In this document: in pieces, positions 35,118-43,444 of the stretch
How the letters are laid out: each line of letters opens with the position of its first letter
Numbering within the stretch: position 1 is the first letter of the stretch
NCBI GenBank assembly: GCA_023416995.1
Contig: JAEZGI010000077.1
Coordinates: 219,874 to 283,873, forward strand
Reading direction: 5' to 3'
Origin: Bacteroidota bacterium
GTDB lineage: Bacteria > Bacteroidota > Bacteroidia > Chitinophagales > Chitinophagaceae
DNA length: 64,000 nt
The notes under the pieces: generated by a model
What the model saw: only the letters and a program-made list of their open reading frames with translations
Databases searched by the model: none
What the model was told of the DNA's origin: nothing
Program-made: the position numbers and the translations under genes

Positions 35118-35723
35118 TTAAGCTTTTTTCAGTTCTTTCAATTTGAAGTTTTTCCATCTCACTTTGATGCCTCCGCCGTCGTGGATCTGCAATGCGATAA
35201 AGCCTTTGCCCTGGCCGATCTTTTCGTCTTTAAGATTCACCATCTGGTGACCATTTAACCAGGTGGTAACCTCATCGCCAACAACACGGATCTTCATCTT
35301 GTTCCATTCGCCTGTTTTCAACCATTTTTCATCTTCTGGTTTTGGTTTCACGATCCAGCCACGACCATAAGATTCATAAATGCCACCGGTATTATGATTC
35401 AGAGGAGCGACTTCTACCTGCCAGCCACTGATTTTTACTCCCTCGATACCTGAACGGATAAAGATGCCACTGTTACCATTAGCCTCTTGTTTAAATTCTA
35501 CCTCCAGTTCAAAATCCTGGTAGTTTTTATTAGTGGAAAGATAGCCATACTGTTTGTCAGGCCCGCTCTCACACACCAGTTCTCCGTTTTCGACGTACCA
35601 TTTTTCAGTACCGTGGATGGTCCAGCCAGTCAGATCCTTACCATTGAAAATTGACGTTGATTTCTGTGAATAGATAGCCAGCGACAATACTATACAACAG
35701 CTTAAAAGAAATACATGCTTCAT
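35118..35723 (-). CDS. DUF1080 protein (3-keto-disaccharide hydrolase-like), exported
   Basis: A 201-aa secreted protein of the DUF1080 / 3-keto-disaccharide hydrolase family: signal peptide about 1-19, then a jelly-roll domain. The conserved blocks are FNGKDLTGWTIHG, FELEVEFKQEANGNSGIFIRSG, GWQVEVAPLNHNTGGIYESYGRG and the C-terminal FIALQIHDGGGIKVRWKNFKLKEL. Some family members cleave 3-keto-glycosides produced by periplasmic sugar dehydrogenases, and one such dehydrogenase set lies 5 kb away (40299-43395). The specific substrate is not predictable. Confidence 0.85.
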   Translation of the reverse strand: MKHVFLLSCCIVLSLAIYSQKSTSIFNGKDLTGWTIHGTEKWYVENGELVCESGPDKQYGYLSTNKNYQDFELEVEFKQEANGNSGIFIRSGIEGVKISGWQVEVAPLNHNTGGIYESYGRGWIVKPKPEDEKWLKTGEWNKMKIRVVGDEVTTWLNGHQMVNLKDEKIGQGKGFIALQIHDGGGIKVRWKNFKLKELKKA

Positions 35724-35796
35724 AATGAAATTATTAAGGCTAAAAATAAGGAATTTAACCGCTTTTAAAATTGATGTTGCTCTTTTAAGAAAGCTT

Positions 35797-36303
35797 TCAG
35801 GAATAAGTGAGTTGTTGAATCAGGAGTTCATGCATGGGATAACTATTGGTAAGCGCAGCTGCACTTGCCAGTTCAAAATCTTCAAATGAAAATCCCGGTG
35901 CCACCGTACAGCCGGCCAGGGTATATGCGCCGCCGCCCGCAACCCTTGATCCAAACCAGTTACCTGCCCGGATCACTACCTGCAGGTGTTCATTTTTATC
36001 GAGGTCATTTCCGAGACGATGGGTGATGAGTTTGCCGTCTTGTTCTATTTCAAATATTTCGAGGGTATCCCCTGCATAAAAATGCCAGGTTTCATCACTT
36101 TTGATTTTATGGAACGCAGAAAACTGGCCTTGCTCCAACAGGAAGTAAATGTTTGTGGCAAATGACCGGCCTGCAGGAAACAAAAGGTTGGTAGTTCCCG
36201 GATGTACTTCCTGTGACCTGTAAGTCTCGCGGAAATAACCTCCTTCCACATGTCTTGCCAAACGAAGTTTATCTATCCAGTAAGCAGCGTTTCTTTGCAT
36301 CAT
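35797..36303 (-). CDS. Cupin protein, DUF985
   Basis: A 168-aa cupin: WIDKLRLARHVEGGYFRETYRS at the N-terminus is the DUF985 hallmark, then FHKIKSDETWHFYAGDTLEIF with the cupin metal-binding His, and GGGAYTLAGCTVAPGFSFEDFELA. Family function is unknown. The open frame reaches 36360, but residues before MMQRNAAYW overlap the preceding HU-type gene, so the start at 36303 is preferred. It follows that gene by 11 bases. Confidence 0.82.
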   Translation of the reverse strand: MMQRNAAYWIDKLRLARHVEGGYFRETYRSQEVHPGTTNLLFPAGRSFATNIYFLLEQGQFSAFHKIKSDETWHFYAGDTLEIFEIEQDGKLITHRLGNDLDKNEHLQVVIRAGNWFGSRVAGGGAYTLAGCTVAPGFSFEDFELASAAALTNSYPMHELLIQQLTYS

Positions 36304-36314
36304 TTCCAAAGGAG

Positions 36315-37262
36315 TTATTGTGCAATTGAAACACGCATTTCTTTTCTGCCCCAATACCATGCATTCAATGAATCTTTGATGCGGGAAGTATCTGCAGCTG
36401 TACCCGGAAGATCCACATAGATCATAAAGCTGGTTGAATCGGCATTGGTTTGTAACATCATTCGTGGACTTACCAGTGCAAGCTGGTTTATTCTTTTCAA
36501 GGCACGGGTTTTTGTAACCGGTACTTCAAGTACAAACCGGTAACTGCCGGGTTCGGAAGTAACGGCCGGTGCGACAGGGGTTGTGGCCGGGACTGAAGTT
36601 GATGAATCCACAATGGTAACCAGGCTATCCTGTTTAACGGGTGGTGTTACTTCCGGCTCGCGGTCCTCAATTGCAGCGGGCATCAGTGGCTCGGTATTGC
36701 GGTTATAAAGGCTGTAACCACCCCAGATCACGGCAGCAAGACCAAGCGCCAGTACCACCCCAATAAGTGCCTTACGGCTACTGTTGTTATCGGGTTCTAT
36801 CTGCGAATAACCACTGTCAAATGCGGGACGTTTTTTTGCAGTTTTTTCGCCAGGTTTGTCGCCTTCCAGCCTTTCAATAATGGGCGTTCCAGGAACAAAC
36901 TCATAAGTTCCTTCCCGAAGCTTTTGAAGTGTACCAATACCCTCCAGGAAAAACGGCTTGCCGATATTCAGCAGAAGTTTACCGTCAGAAAGGTAGGATT
37001 CGAGATCCGACTCTGCAAGCGGCCTTATCTTTCCTGTGTGAATGCGGATGAAGTCAATAAAATCGTCATCCGGTCGTGCAATATTCTTGTGAGTAAAATG
37101 AATATACTGCCCAAAGTCCAGCACATTTTTATCATGAGCGTCAGGTACCGTGACTGAAGGGTCGATCTCAAAACTGCCTATACCTGGCAGATTCAGTTTT
37201 TTGTTTTGGTAGAGATATTGGGCAAAAACAGCCGATAATTTCAAATTGCGGATTTTAACCAC
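36315..37262 (-). CDS. HU-fold membrane protein (CCDC81/SPOR-type HU)
   Basis: A 315-aa protein with two HU-like (IHF-like DNA-binding fold) domains at about 1-130. They are visible as LSAVFAQYLYQNKKLNLPGIGSFEI and YLSDGKLLLNIGKPFFLEGIGTLQKL. A single transmembrane helix follows (about 167-188, ALIGVVLALGLAAVIWGGYSLY), then a Pro/Thr/Ser-rich linker and a C-terminal domain (about 228-315) that could be SPOR-like. Similar proteins occur in Bacteroidota, often thought to link the nucleoid or division site to the envelope, but no function is proven. Confidence 0.72.
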   Translation of the reverse strand: MVKIRNLKLSAVFAQYLYQNKKLNLPGIGSFEIDPSVTVPDAHDKNVLDFGQYIHFTHKNIARPDDDFIDFIRIHTGKIRPLAESDLESYLSDGKLLLNIGKPFFLEGIGTLQKLREGTYEFVPGTPIIERLEGDKPGEKTAKKRPAFDSGYSQIEPDNNSSRKALIGVVLALGLAAVIWGGYSLYNRNTEPLMPAAIEDREPEVTPPVKQDSLVTIVDSSTSVPATTPVAPAVTSEPGSYRFVLEVPVTKTRALKRINQLALVSPRMMLQTNADSTSFMIYVDLPGTAADTSRIKDSLNAWYWGRKEMRVSIAQ

Positions 37263-37319
37263 AAGTTAAATATAAATTGCTGATATCGGCAGAATTACGG
37301 GATAGTAAATTACTATTGC

Positions 37320-37327
37320 TAAATTTG
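37320..37327 (+). promoter_or_regulatory. -7 box almost abutting the gene at 37335
   Basis: TAAATTTG matches TAnnTTTG and ends seven bases before the ATG. Transcription starting about seven bases downstream of this box would begin at or next to the start codon, giving a leaderless mRNA. No -33 TTG at normal spacing is visible. Confidence 0.4.
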
Positions 37328-37334
37328 CGGCGCG

Positions 37335-37691
37335 ATGGATAACGAACAACGACAACATTTTGTGGAGTACTGGGAAGCAAACAGGGAGCATGAAGGTAAA
37401 TTGTCAACGCAACTATTGTTCGGCATACCGGTTGGTTTGTTGTTTGCCGTTCCGGTACTTGTAATATTAATCAGCGCTAAGTTATGGTACAAGCGCGCCG
37501 ACATGGCGGCTAACACCCAGTTGAGCCCGGCTTTGATCATCATTGCCGTTGTTGTAATAGCTGCTTTTGTCGCGGTGATATACAAACGGCACCAATGGGA
37601 TATGAAGGAACAACAATATCTTGAATTCAAAGCACACCTCAGTAAGGATAAGGATGCTAATAATAACAATCAAAACAAACCAGAAGGATGA
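37335..37691 (+). CDS. Small two-span membrane protein
   Basis: A 118-aa protein with two transmembrane helices (about 27-47 and 64-82), a charged N-terminus and a Lys/Asn/Asp-rich cytoplasmic tail (KDKDANNNNQNKPEG). I recognise no family. Its stop overlaps the start of the FKBP lipoprotein gene by four bases (ATGA), which implies translational coupling. Confidence 0.7.
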   Translation: MDNEQRQHFVEYWEANREHEGKLSTQLLFGIPVGLLFAVPVLVILISAKLWYKRADMAANTQLSPALIIIAVVVIAAFVAVIYKRHQWDMKEQQYLEFKAHLSKDKDANNNNQNKPEG

Positions 37692-38170
37692 GAAATTTAC
37701 TGCTCGCAATGATAATGTTTGCAGCAACCGTTAGCGGATGTAAGAAAAAGGACAGTTGCCCGGAAGACAATCGTGTTGCACCCGCCACCGAGGCACAGCA
37801 AATAGAAGAGTTTTTATCAACAAATTCGATTACTGCGACGCGGCACAAAAGCAATATGTATTACCAGGTTCAGACTCCCGGGAGTGGCGGTTCTCCAAAT
37901 GTCTGTTCAACCATCCGTGTAAGTTATCGGGGCACATTAACCAACGGGGCTGAATTTGATAAATCAAGTGATTTCGTATATCGTTTGGGCGGCTTGATCA
38001 GCGGTTGGATCCAGGGAATTCCGTTAGTGCAGAAAGGCGGCAGTATCCGTTTATTTGTACCCCCAAGTCTTGGTTACGGATCACAAGATGTTAAAGATAG
38101 GGATGGCACGGTTAAAATCCCTGGCAACTCGATCCTGGTATTTGATATAACCTTGATGGATTTTCAGTAA
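37688..38170 (+). CDS. FKBP-type peptidyl-prolyl isomerase, lipoprotein
   Basis: A 160-aa lipoprotein (MRNLLLAMIMFAATVSGC, Cys18) with an FKBP domain at about 70-160. The active-site landmarks are VSYRGTLTNGAEFDKS, GLISGWIQGIPLVQKGGSIRLFVPPSLGYGSQ and ILVFDITLMDF. It probably catalyses prolyl isomerisation during folding of envelope proteins. It is coupled to the membrane protein gene upstream and followed 19 bases later by sdaA. Confidence 0.9.
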   Translation: MRNLLLAMIMFAATVSGCKKKDSCPEDNRVAPATEAQQIEEFLSTNSITATRHKSNMYYQVQTPGSGGSPNVCSTIRVSYRGTLTNGAEFDKSSDFVYRLGGLISGWIQGIPLVQKGGSIRLFVPPSLGYGSQDVKDRDGTVKIPGNSILVFDITLMDFQ

Positions 38171-38189
38171 TCATCACTAAAAAAAACGC

Positions 38190-39617
38190 TTGCCACACGA
38201 AGCCATTTCAGCATTTGATATGTTCAAGATCGGCATTGGCCCATCCAGTTCACATACGCTGGGCCCATGGCGGGCTGCGCAGCGGTTTGTTCAAAATCTT
38301 GAAGGCAGTGGCGACCTTAACAAAGTAAGCGCAATAAGTGTGTTGTTATATGGTTCACTTGCTAAAACCGGTATCGGGCACGGCACCGATATAGCAGTAC
38401 AACTTGGTCTATGTAATGACGATCCTGTTACATTCGATGTTTCGGAGGTAACACCTAAAATAAATCATATTGCTTCGGCACAACAAATACTACTTGGTGG
38501 TAAGCACCAGGTAGTATTTGATCCAAAGGAAAACATCCGCTTCCTGTTTACCGAATCATTGCCTTTTCATCCGAATGCGTTAACCTTCCTTACCACGCTC
38601 ACCGACGGGCGGCAACTGGCAGAAACTTACTATTCAATAGGTGGGGGATTTATCGTTCGCGAAAACGAACCCGTATTAACAAGAGATGGCATTGAACTGC
38701 CCTTCCCTGTGGATAGCGCCGATGATCTGCTGCACTGGTGTCGTCGCACAGGCATGCCCGTTAGTGATGTTGTAATGGAGAATGAAAATACCTGGCGGCC
38801 GGAAACTGAAACAAAGACCGGGTTACTCAATATCTGGGAGGTGATGAAAAATTGCACTTATCGCGGTTGTCACAGTGATGGCACATTACCCGGGGGACTG
38901 AACGTTACGCGCAGGGCAGCAGCCTTAAACCGCAAGTTAATAGCAGGGCAGGTTTATGATAATTATGATAGCTGGATAGAAGCCATCCGGAAGGGCGGCA
39001 ATAACTTCAAATACACATTAGACTGGGTAAGCTGTTTTGCTTTAGCCGTGAATGAAGAGAACGCATCTTTTGGAAGGGTAGTGACTGCGCCAACAAATGG
39101 AGCAGCAGGAGTGATCCCCGCTGTATTACAGTATTATATTATTTTTTGTGACGGATATCATGCTGACAGGATCATCCAGTTCATGTTAACCGCCGGTGAA
39201 ATAGGCAGCATATTTAAAAAAGGAGCAACCATATCCGCAGCGATGGGTGGCTGCCAGGCGGAAGTAGGCGTTTCATCAGCTATGGCCGCCGCCGGTCTTA
39301 CAGAAGTTCTTGGCGGAACGCAGCGCCAGGTGCTCATGGCTGCCGAGATTGCCATGGAACATCATCTCGGTTTAACCTGTGATCCTATCGCGGGCCTCGT
39401 GCAGGTGCCCTGTATTGAACGCAATACCATGGGTGCGATCAAGGCCATCACCGCCTGTCAACTCGCCTTGCAAAGCGCACCAGACTTCGCCAAGGTATCG
39501 CTTGATGGGGTAATCAAAACCATGTGGGATACCGCAAAAGACATGAGTTTTAAATACAAGGAAACCTCTGAAGGCGGGCTCGCGGTACACATACCGATCA
39601 GTCTCAGCGAATGTTAG
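38190..39617 (+). CDS. sdaA: L-serine ammonia-lyase, iron-sulfur type
   Basis: Converts L-serine to pyruvate and ammonia. The single-chain 475-aa enzyme has the N-terminal FDMFKIGIGPSSSHTLGPWRAA block, GGFIVRENEP and the C-terminal iron-sulfur domain. The 4Fe-4S cysteines are expected in ...NCTYRGCHSDG, LTCDPIAGLVQVPCIERNTMGA. The start is a TTG: the residues it adds (PHEAISAFDMF) fit the family better than beginning at the internal ATG. No hairpin separates it from the upstream FKBP gene, so it may be co-transcribed. Confidence 0.93.
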   Translation: MPHEAISAFDMFKIGIGPSSSHTLGPWRAAQRFVQNLEGSGDLNKVSAISVLLYGSLAKTGIGHGTDIAVQLGLCNDDPVTFDVSEVTPKINHIASAQQILLGGKHQVVFDPKENIRFLFTESLPFHPNALTFLTTLTDGRQLAETYYSIGGGFIVRENEPVLTRDGIELPFPVDSADDLLHWCRRTGMPVSDVVMENENTWRPETETKTGLLNIWEVMKNCTYRGCHSDGTLPGGLNVTRRAAALNRKLIAGQVYDNYDSWIEAIRKGGNNFKYTLDWVSCFALAVNEENASFGRVVTAPTNGAAGVIPAVLQYYIIFCDGYHADRIIQFMLTAGEIGSIFKKGATISAAMGGCQAEVGVSSAMAAAGLTEVLGGTQRQVLMAAEIAMEHHLGLTCDPIAGLVQVPCIERNTMGAIKAITACQLALQSAPDFAKVSLDGVIKTMWDTAKDMSFKYKETSEGGLAVHIPISLSEC

Positions 39618-39692
39618 CGTTCAGGTACAAGTAAACCTGTTGCTTAGCCAACTACGCTCAGTCAACGCGTTGTTAAAGCGCGCCCTCCGTGT

Positions 39693-40091
39693 TTAATCAC
39701 GCTCAGTCAGCGCATCCTTACGTTGTTGTTCGGCTTCCGCCTCATCTGCGGAAATGTCATTTAAAGGGGGCTCGCCATCGTCCTCATCATCGTCATCTTC
39801 TTCGTCCAGCAGATCAAACTGGTATCCAACAGTTTGGTCAAACAATTGGTAATCAATCGGAAGATTTTTAACCCCTGCCAGGTAAACCATCGCAAAATTC
39901 AGGTCATACAGGTCATCATCCGTTAACCAGTCTTCAGCCGTGGCCCGGATGATCCATTGATACATACCATCACTTTCTGACTGATCATCTACCAGTTGCA
40001 GGAGTGAGTCTGCAGGAATGCTGAAGCGGTGAAGACTTTTACCCCGCCATTCTATTCCTGATTCTGTTACGTTCCAGTTACCAAATTTCAT
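39693..40091 (-). CDS. Conserved protein with acidic tail, unknown function
   Basis: A 132-aa protein: an N-terminal domain of about 90 residues (KFGNWNVTESGIEWRGKSLHRFSIPADSLL, WIIRATAEDWLTDDDLYDLNFAMVYLAGV) and a strongly acidic tail (DEEDDDDEDDGEPP). I recognise the type as a Bacteroidota hypothetical without known role. It lies alone between sdaA and the sugar-oxidation operon. Confidence 0.7.
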   Translation of the reverse strand: MKFGNWNVTESGIEWRGKSLHRFSIPADSLLQLVDDQSESDGMYQWIIRATAEDWLTDDDLYDLNFAMVYLAGVKNLPIDYQLFDQTVGYQFDLLDEEDDDDEDDGEPPLNDISADEAEAEQQRKDALTERD

Positions 40092-40298
40092 ATAGCAAGT
40101 TTTGAAAAGACCGGCTCAATAAATGTGCCGCGCCATACGCTGGTGTTTGAACACGTTTTATTGCCCGGTGATCGCAGAAGATATTTTTCCCGCTTATGCG
40201 TTGTCAGCGTGTGGATTCCGCTACCCAGCGATTTGTGTCGGCACAAGGGCAAGAAATATTTCATATATTCAGTCAGCGAACCAATCCCGATCTGCTGT

Positions 40299-40814
40299 AT
40301 GAAGAGAAGAACTGCTTTAAATACCCTCGCGCTTGCCACCGGCAGCCTGATTACCCTGCCGCTCTGGATGGGAGCTTGTGGCATCACTGATAAATCCACG
40401 CATCTTTCGGGGTTCAGCAATGATCAGCAGAAAACACTTGCGAGTCTTGTAGATACCATTATTCCTTCGGGGAACGAGATAGGCGCTTTATCAGTCGGGG
40501 TCGATAAATATTTACAAAAACTGTTTGATGATTGTTATGAGCAGCCTTTCTGTATCAACCTCAAAAAAAAGCTTGATGAACTGGAAGTATCCACAGATCT
40601 ATCACATGGTTCGAAATTTTCCGAAGAGTCGAAGGCGATCCGCGAACAGGCTTTCATTGCCTGGTTAGATAATCCTGAAACAAAGGAAACAGCCGCTTTG
40701 ATTAAAAATGAAACAATCAAAGGTTTTAGTACCTCGCGTGAAGTGATGGTCAACTATCATGGATACAAAGTGGCGCCTGGTCACTATTATGGATCAGTAA
40801 ATGTAAACTCCTGA
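40299..40814 (+). CDS. Gluconate 2-dehydrogenase subunit 3-like protein, Tat-exported
   Basis: A 171-aa small subunit with a twin-arginine type signal (MKRRTALNTLALATGS...) and the family core SGFSNDQQKTLASLVDTIIPSGNEIGALSVGVDKYL. In such complexes this subunit carries the Tat signal and the partner flavoprotein is exported piggy-back. The longer open frame to 40125 would bury the Tat signal, so the ATG at 40299 is chosen. The GMC catalytic gene begins four bases after its stop. Confidence 0.88.
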   Translation: MKRRTALNTLALATGSLITLPLWMGACGITDKSTHLSGFSNDQQKTLASLVDTIIPSGNEIGALSVGVDKYLQKLFDDCYEQPFCINLKKKLDELEVSTDLSHGSKFSEESKAIREQAFIAWLDNPETKETAALIKNETIKGFSTSREVMVNYHGYKVAPGHYYGSVNVNS

Positions 40815-40817
40815 TAT

Positions 40818-42518
40818 ATGCCAGGCGATAAAACCAATAAGGAGGCCCGGACCTTTGATGTGATTGTTATTGGCTCAGGAGCAAGTGGTGGGTGGGCGGC
40901 AAAAGAATTTTGCGAGAAGGGTGTCAGAACCCTGGTGCTTGAACGTGGTCGTGATATCAAACACAGTAGCGACTATACAACCGCATCCAAAGCACCGTGG
41001 GAGTTTGAATACCGTGGCGCCGTTTCATTACAACAGCGAAAAGACTTCCAGGGTGCAAAGTTTTTACGGGCAGAGTCCCTTCCTTTTATGCTCAAAGACG
41101 ATGAGCAGCCCTTTGTCCAGGAAAAACCTTTCCGATGGGTGCGCGGTTATCATGTGGGAGGCAAATCATTGATGTGGGCCCGGCAAACACAAAGATGGAG
41201 CGATTTTGATTTTGAAGGACCGGTACGTGACGGGTTTGCAACCGACTGGCCGATACGTTATAAGGACCTCGAACCCTGGTACAATCATGTAGAAACATTT
41301 TCAGGAATAGCGGGTAATAAAGATGGATTGGAAGAACTGCCGGATAGTGTGGTAATGCCGGGATTTGAATTAAGTGCAGTCGAAATCCATTTCCGCGAAA
41401 GTCTTGCAAAAAACTACAAAGGGCGGCACCTGATCCAGGCAAGATGTGCGCATCTTACCGATCCCCAGGCGATTCATAAAGAACAGGGAAGGGTTAAGTG
41501 CCAGCACCAGGCAATGTGCAACAGGGGGTGTGTATATGGTGCATACTTCAGCAGCAATGCATCCACGCTTCCATGGGCGGCTAAGACCGGCAATCTTACC
41601 TTAAGACCACATTCGGTGGTTCACTCGATTATCTATGATGAAAAAAAACAAAGGGCAAGCGGTGTTCGCGTTGTTGACGCAAACACCAAAGAACTCGTTG
41701 AATATTATTCAAAGGTGATCTTTGTAAATGCGTCGGCACTAAACACAAATGCTATTCTGCTCAATTCAACTTCTTCGCGTTTTCCGAATGGGTTGGGAAA
41801 CGATAATGGACTGCTTGGTAAATACATATCCTGGCACAATTACCGTGGAAAAGGCAGCGCAGAATTTGAAGGCTTAAAAGATAAGAAAACAGATGGTCGT
41901 AACCCGAGCCATTCTTACGTGCCAAGATTTCAAAATTTAAGAAAACAGGAAACGGATTTTTTAAGAGGTTATGCAATTGGTATTGGCAGCGGGCGTGGTT
42001 TCAACACAGACACAAGTGTGATAGGCGATCAACTACGTGAAAATATTCTTCATCCTACTCTTGGCAACTGGCGCGTCAGCAGCTGGATGATGGGAGAGTG
42101 TGTACCACTTGAAAAAAATCATGTGCGATTACATGAATCATTGAAAGACAAATATGGAATTCCGCAACTCGTTGTGTCATGTGAATGGAGCGATAATGAT
42201 GAAAAGATGGTTGACGACTTTGTAAAAGAATGTACGGAGATGTTTAAAAAAGCAGGCTTCACCAACATCAAAGTAGAAGATACCAAATCTGATCCCGGTG
42301 CGGACATTCACGAGATGGGTGGTGTGCGCATGGGAAAAAGTCCGGCCGACTCATTGCTCAATGCCCATAACCAAATGCATCATTGCAGTAATGTTTTTGT
42401 TACAGACGGGGCATGTATGACCAGCACCGGAAGCCAAAACCCAACACTTACCTTCATGGCGCTTACTGCACGAGCGGCTAACTTTGCCATCGACGAAGTA
42501 AAAAAAGGAAACATTTAA
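40818..42518 (+). CDS. GMC-family sugar dehydrogenase, FAD- and probably Fe-S-containing
   Basis: A 566-aa flavoprotein of the FAD-dependent sugar dehydrogenase type. The dinucleotide motif VIVIGSGASGGWAAKEF is at residues 15-31, and the C-terminal EMGGVRMG and STGSQNPTLTFMALTARAA hold the active-site His/Asn region. Cys228, Cys234 and Cys238 form Cys-x5-Cys-x3-Cys, the arrangement that binds a 3Fe-4S cluster in bacterial FAD-glucose dehydrogenases. It has no signal of its own, consistent with export by the Tat-bearing subunit. Product may be a 3-keto or 1-keto sugar; no cytochrome partner is in the operon. Confidence 0.88.
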   Translation: MPGDKTNKEARTFDVIVIGSGASGGWAAKEFCEKGVRTLVLERGRDIKHSSDYTTASKAPWEFEYRGAVSLQQRKDFQGAKFLRAESLPFMLKDDEQPFVQEKPFRWVRGYHVGGKSLMWARQTQRWSDFDFEGPVRDGFATDWPIRYKDLEPWYNHVETFSGIAGNKDGLEELPDSVVMPGFELSAVEIHFRESLAKNYKGRHLIQARCAHLTDPQAIHKEQGRVKCQHQAMCNRGCVYGAYFSSNASTLPWAAKTGNLTLRPHSVVHSIIYDEKKQRASGVRVVDANTKELVEYYSKVIFVNASALNTNAILLNSTSSRFPNGLGNDNGLLGKYISWHNYRGKGSAEFEGLKDKKTDGRNPSHSYVPRFQNLRKQETDFLRGYAIGIGSGRGFNTDTSVIGDQLRENILHPTLGNWRVSSWMMGECVPLEKNHVRLHESLKDKYGIPQLVVSCEWSDNDEKMVDDFVKECTEMFKKAGFTNIKVEDTKSDPGADIHEMGGVRMGKSPADSLLNAHNQMHHCSNVFVTDGACMTSTGSQNPTLTFMALTARAANFAIDEVKKGNI

Positions 42519-42540
42519 ACCCCGCATTTAATATCAGACA

Positions 42541-43395
42541 ATGAAAACAACAATCATATTTGCGTTTGCAATAATTCTCGCTGGTTTGAGTCCCGCTACC
42601 GCGCAAAAAGGAAAGCCGCTTTACACGGCACCATTTGGTGTGCAGACATACACATTCAGGAAAAGTTTTCCGGTCGATGTAGAGAAAACGCTTGATACCA
42701 TCAAAATGATGGGTTTTACAGAGATTGAAGGAGGTAGCAATCGTATGTCGCCGGAAGCATTCAGAAAACTTTGTGCAGATCGCGGCATCACCATACCATC
42801 AACGGGCGCAAGTTATGAACAACTGGTAAGTGCGCCCGATTCAGTGGCGATGACAGCCAAAGCGCTTGGAGCGCGTTATGTGATGTGTGCCTGGATCCCG
42901 CATGCCCGCGGTGCATTTTCACTTGATAACGCAAAAAAAGCTGTTGAAGATTTTAACCGGGCAGGCAAGGTTTTAAAAGAACAGGGGATCACACTTTGTT
43001 ATCACACGCATGGCTACGAATTTCAACCTTACGAGGATGGAACACTGATGGATTACCTGATCAAAAACACGAACCCTGAATATGTTTCTTTTGAAATGGA
43101 TGTATTATGGGTGCAGTTTGGCGGCGGCGACCCCGTTAAACTTCTGAATAAATATGGCGATCGCTGGAAGCTGATGCATCTAAAGGATCTTCGTAAAGGC
43201 ACCCCTAAAGATCTTACGGGATTAACTTCACAGGAAAATGATGTTGCGCTTGGTACTGGCGAACTTGACATTCCCGGAATTCTAAAAGCTGCCAAAAAGA
43301 TCGGGATCAAACATTATTTTATTGAAGACGAAAGCAGCCAGGTAAATATACAAGTTCCCCAGAGCATTAAATATCTTAAAAGTCTTAGAGAGTAA
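42541..43395 (+). CDS. Sugar phosphate isomerase/epimerase-like TIM barrel, exported
   Basis: A 284-aa protein with a signal peptide (ending near SPATAQ) and an AP-endonuclease-2-type TIM barrel. Visible strands carry FGVQTYTFRKSFPVDVEKTL, the metal-binding Glu in EIEGG, CYHTHGYEFQP (His) and FEMDVLWVQFGGGDP (Glu/Asp) and LMHLKDLRKG. It follows the dehydrogenase by 22 bases, so it belongs to the same operon and probably acts on the oxidised sugar in the periplasm. Confidence 0.82.
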   Translation: MKTTIIFAFAIILAGLSPATAQKGKPLYTAPFGVQTYTFRKSFPVDVEKTLDTIKMMGFTEIEGGSNRMSPEAFRKLCADRGITIPSTGASYEQLVSAPDSVAMTAKALGARYVMCAWIPHARGAFSLDNAKKAVEDFNRAGKVLKEQGITLCYHTHGYEFQPYEDGTLMDYLIKNTNPEYVSFEMDVLWVQFGGGDPVKLLNKYGDRWKLMHLKDLRKGTPKDLTGLTSQENDVALGTGELDIPGILKAAKKIGIKHYFIEDESSQVNIQVPQSIKYLKSLRE

Positions 43396-43444
43396 GGTGT
43401 AGATATCCAGGTCCGGTATGGTCATCCCGGTTCGTGTGATCTGG

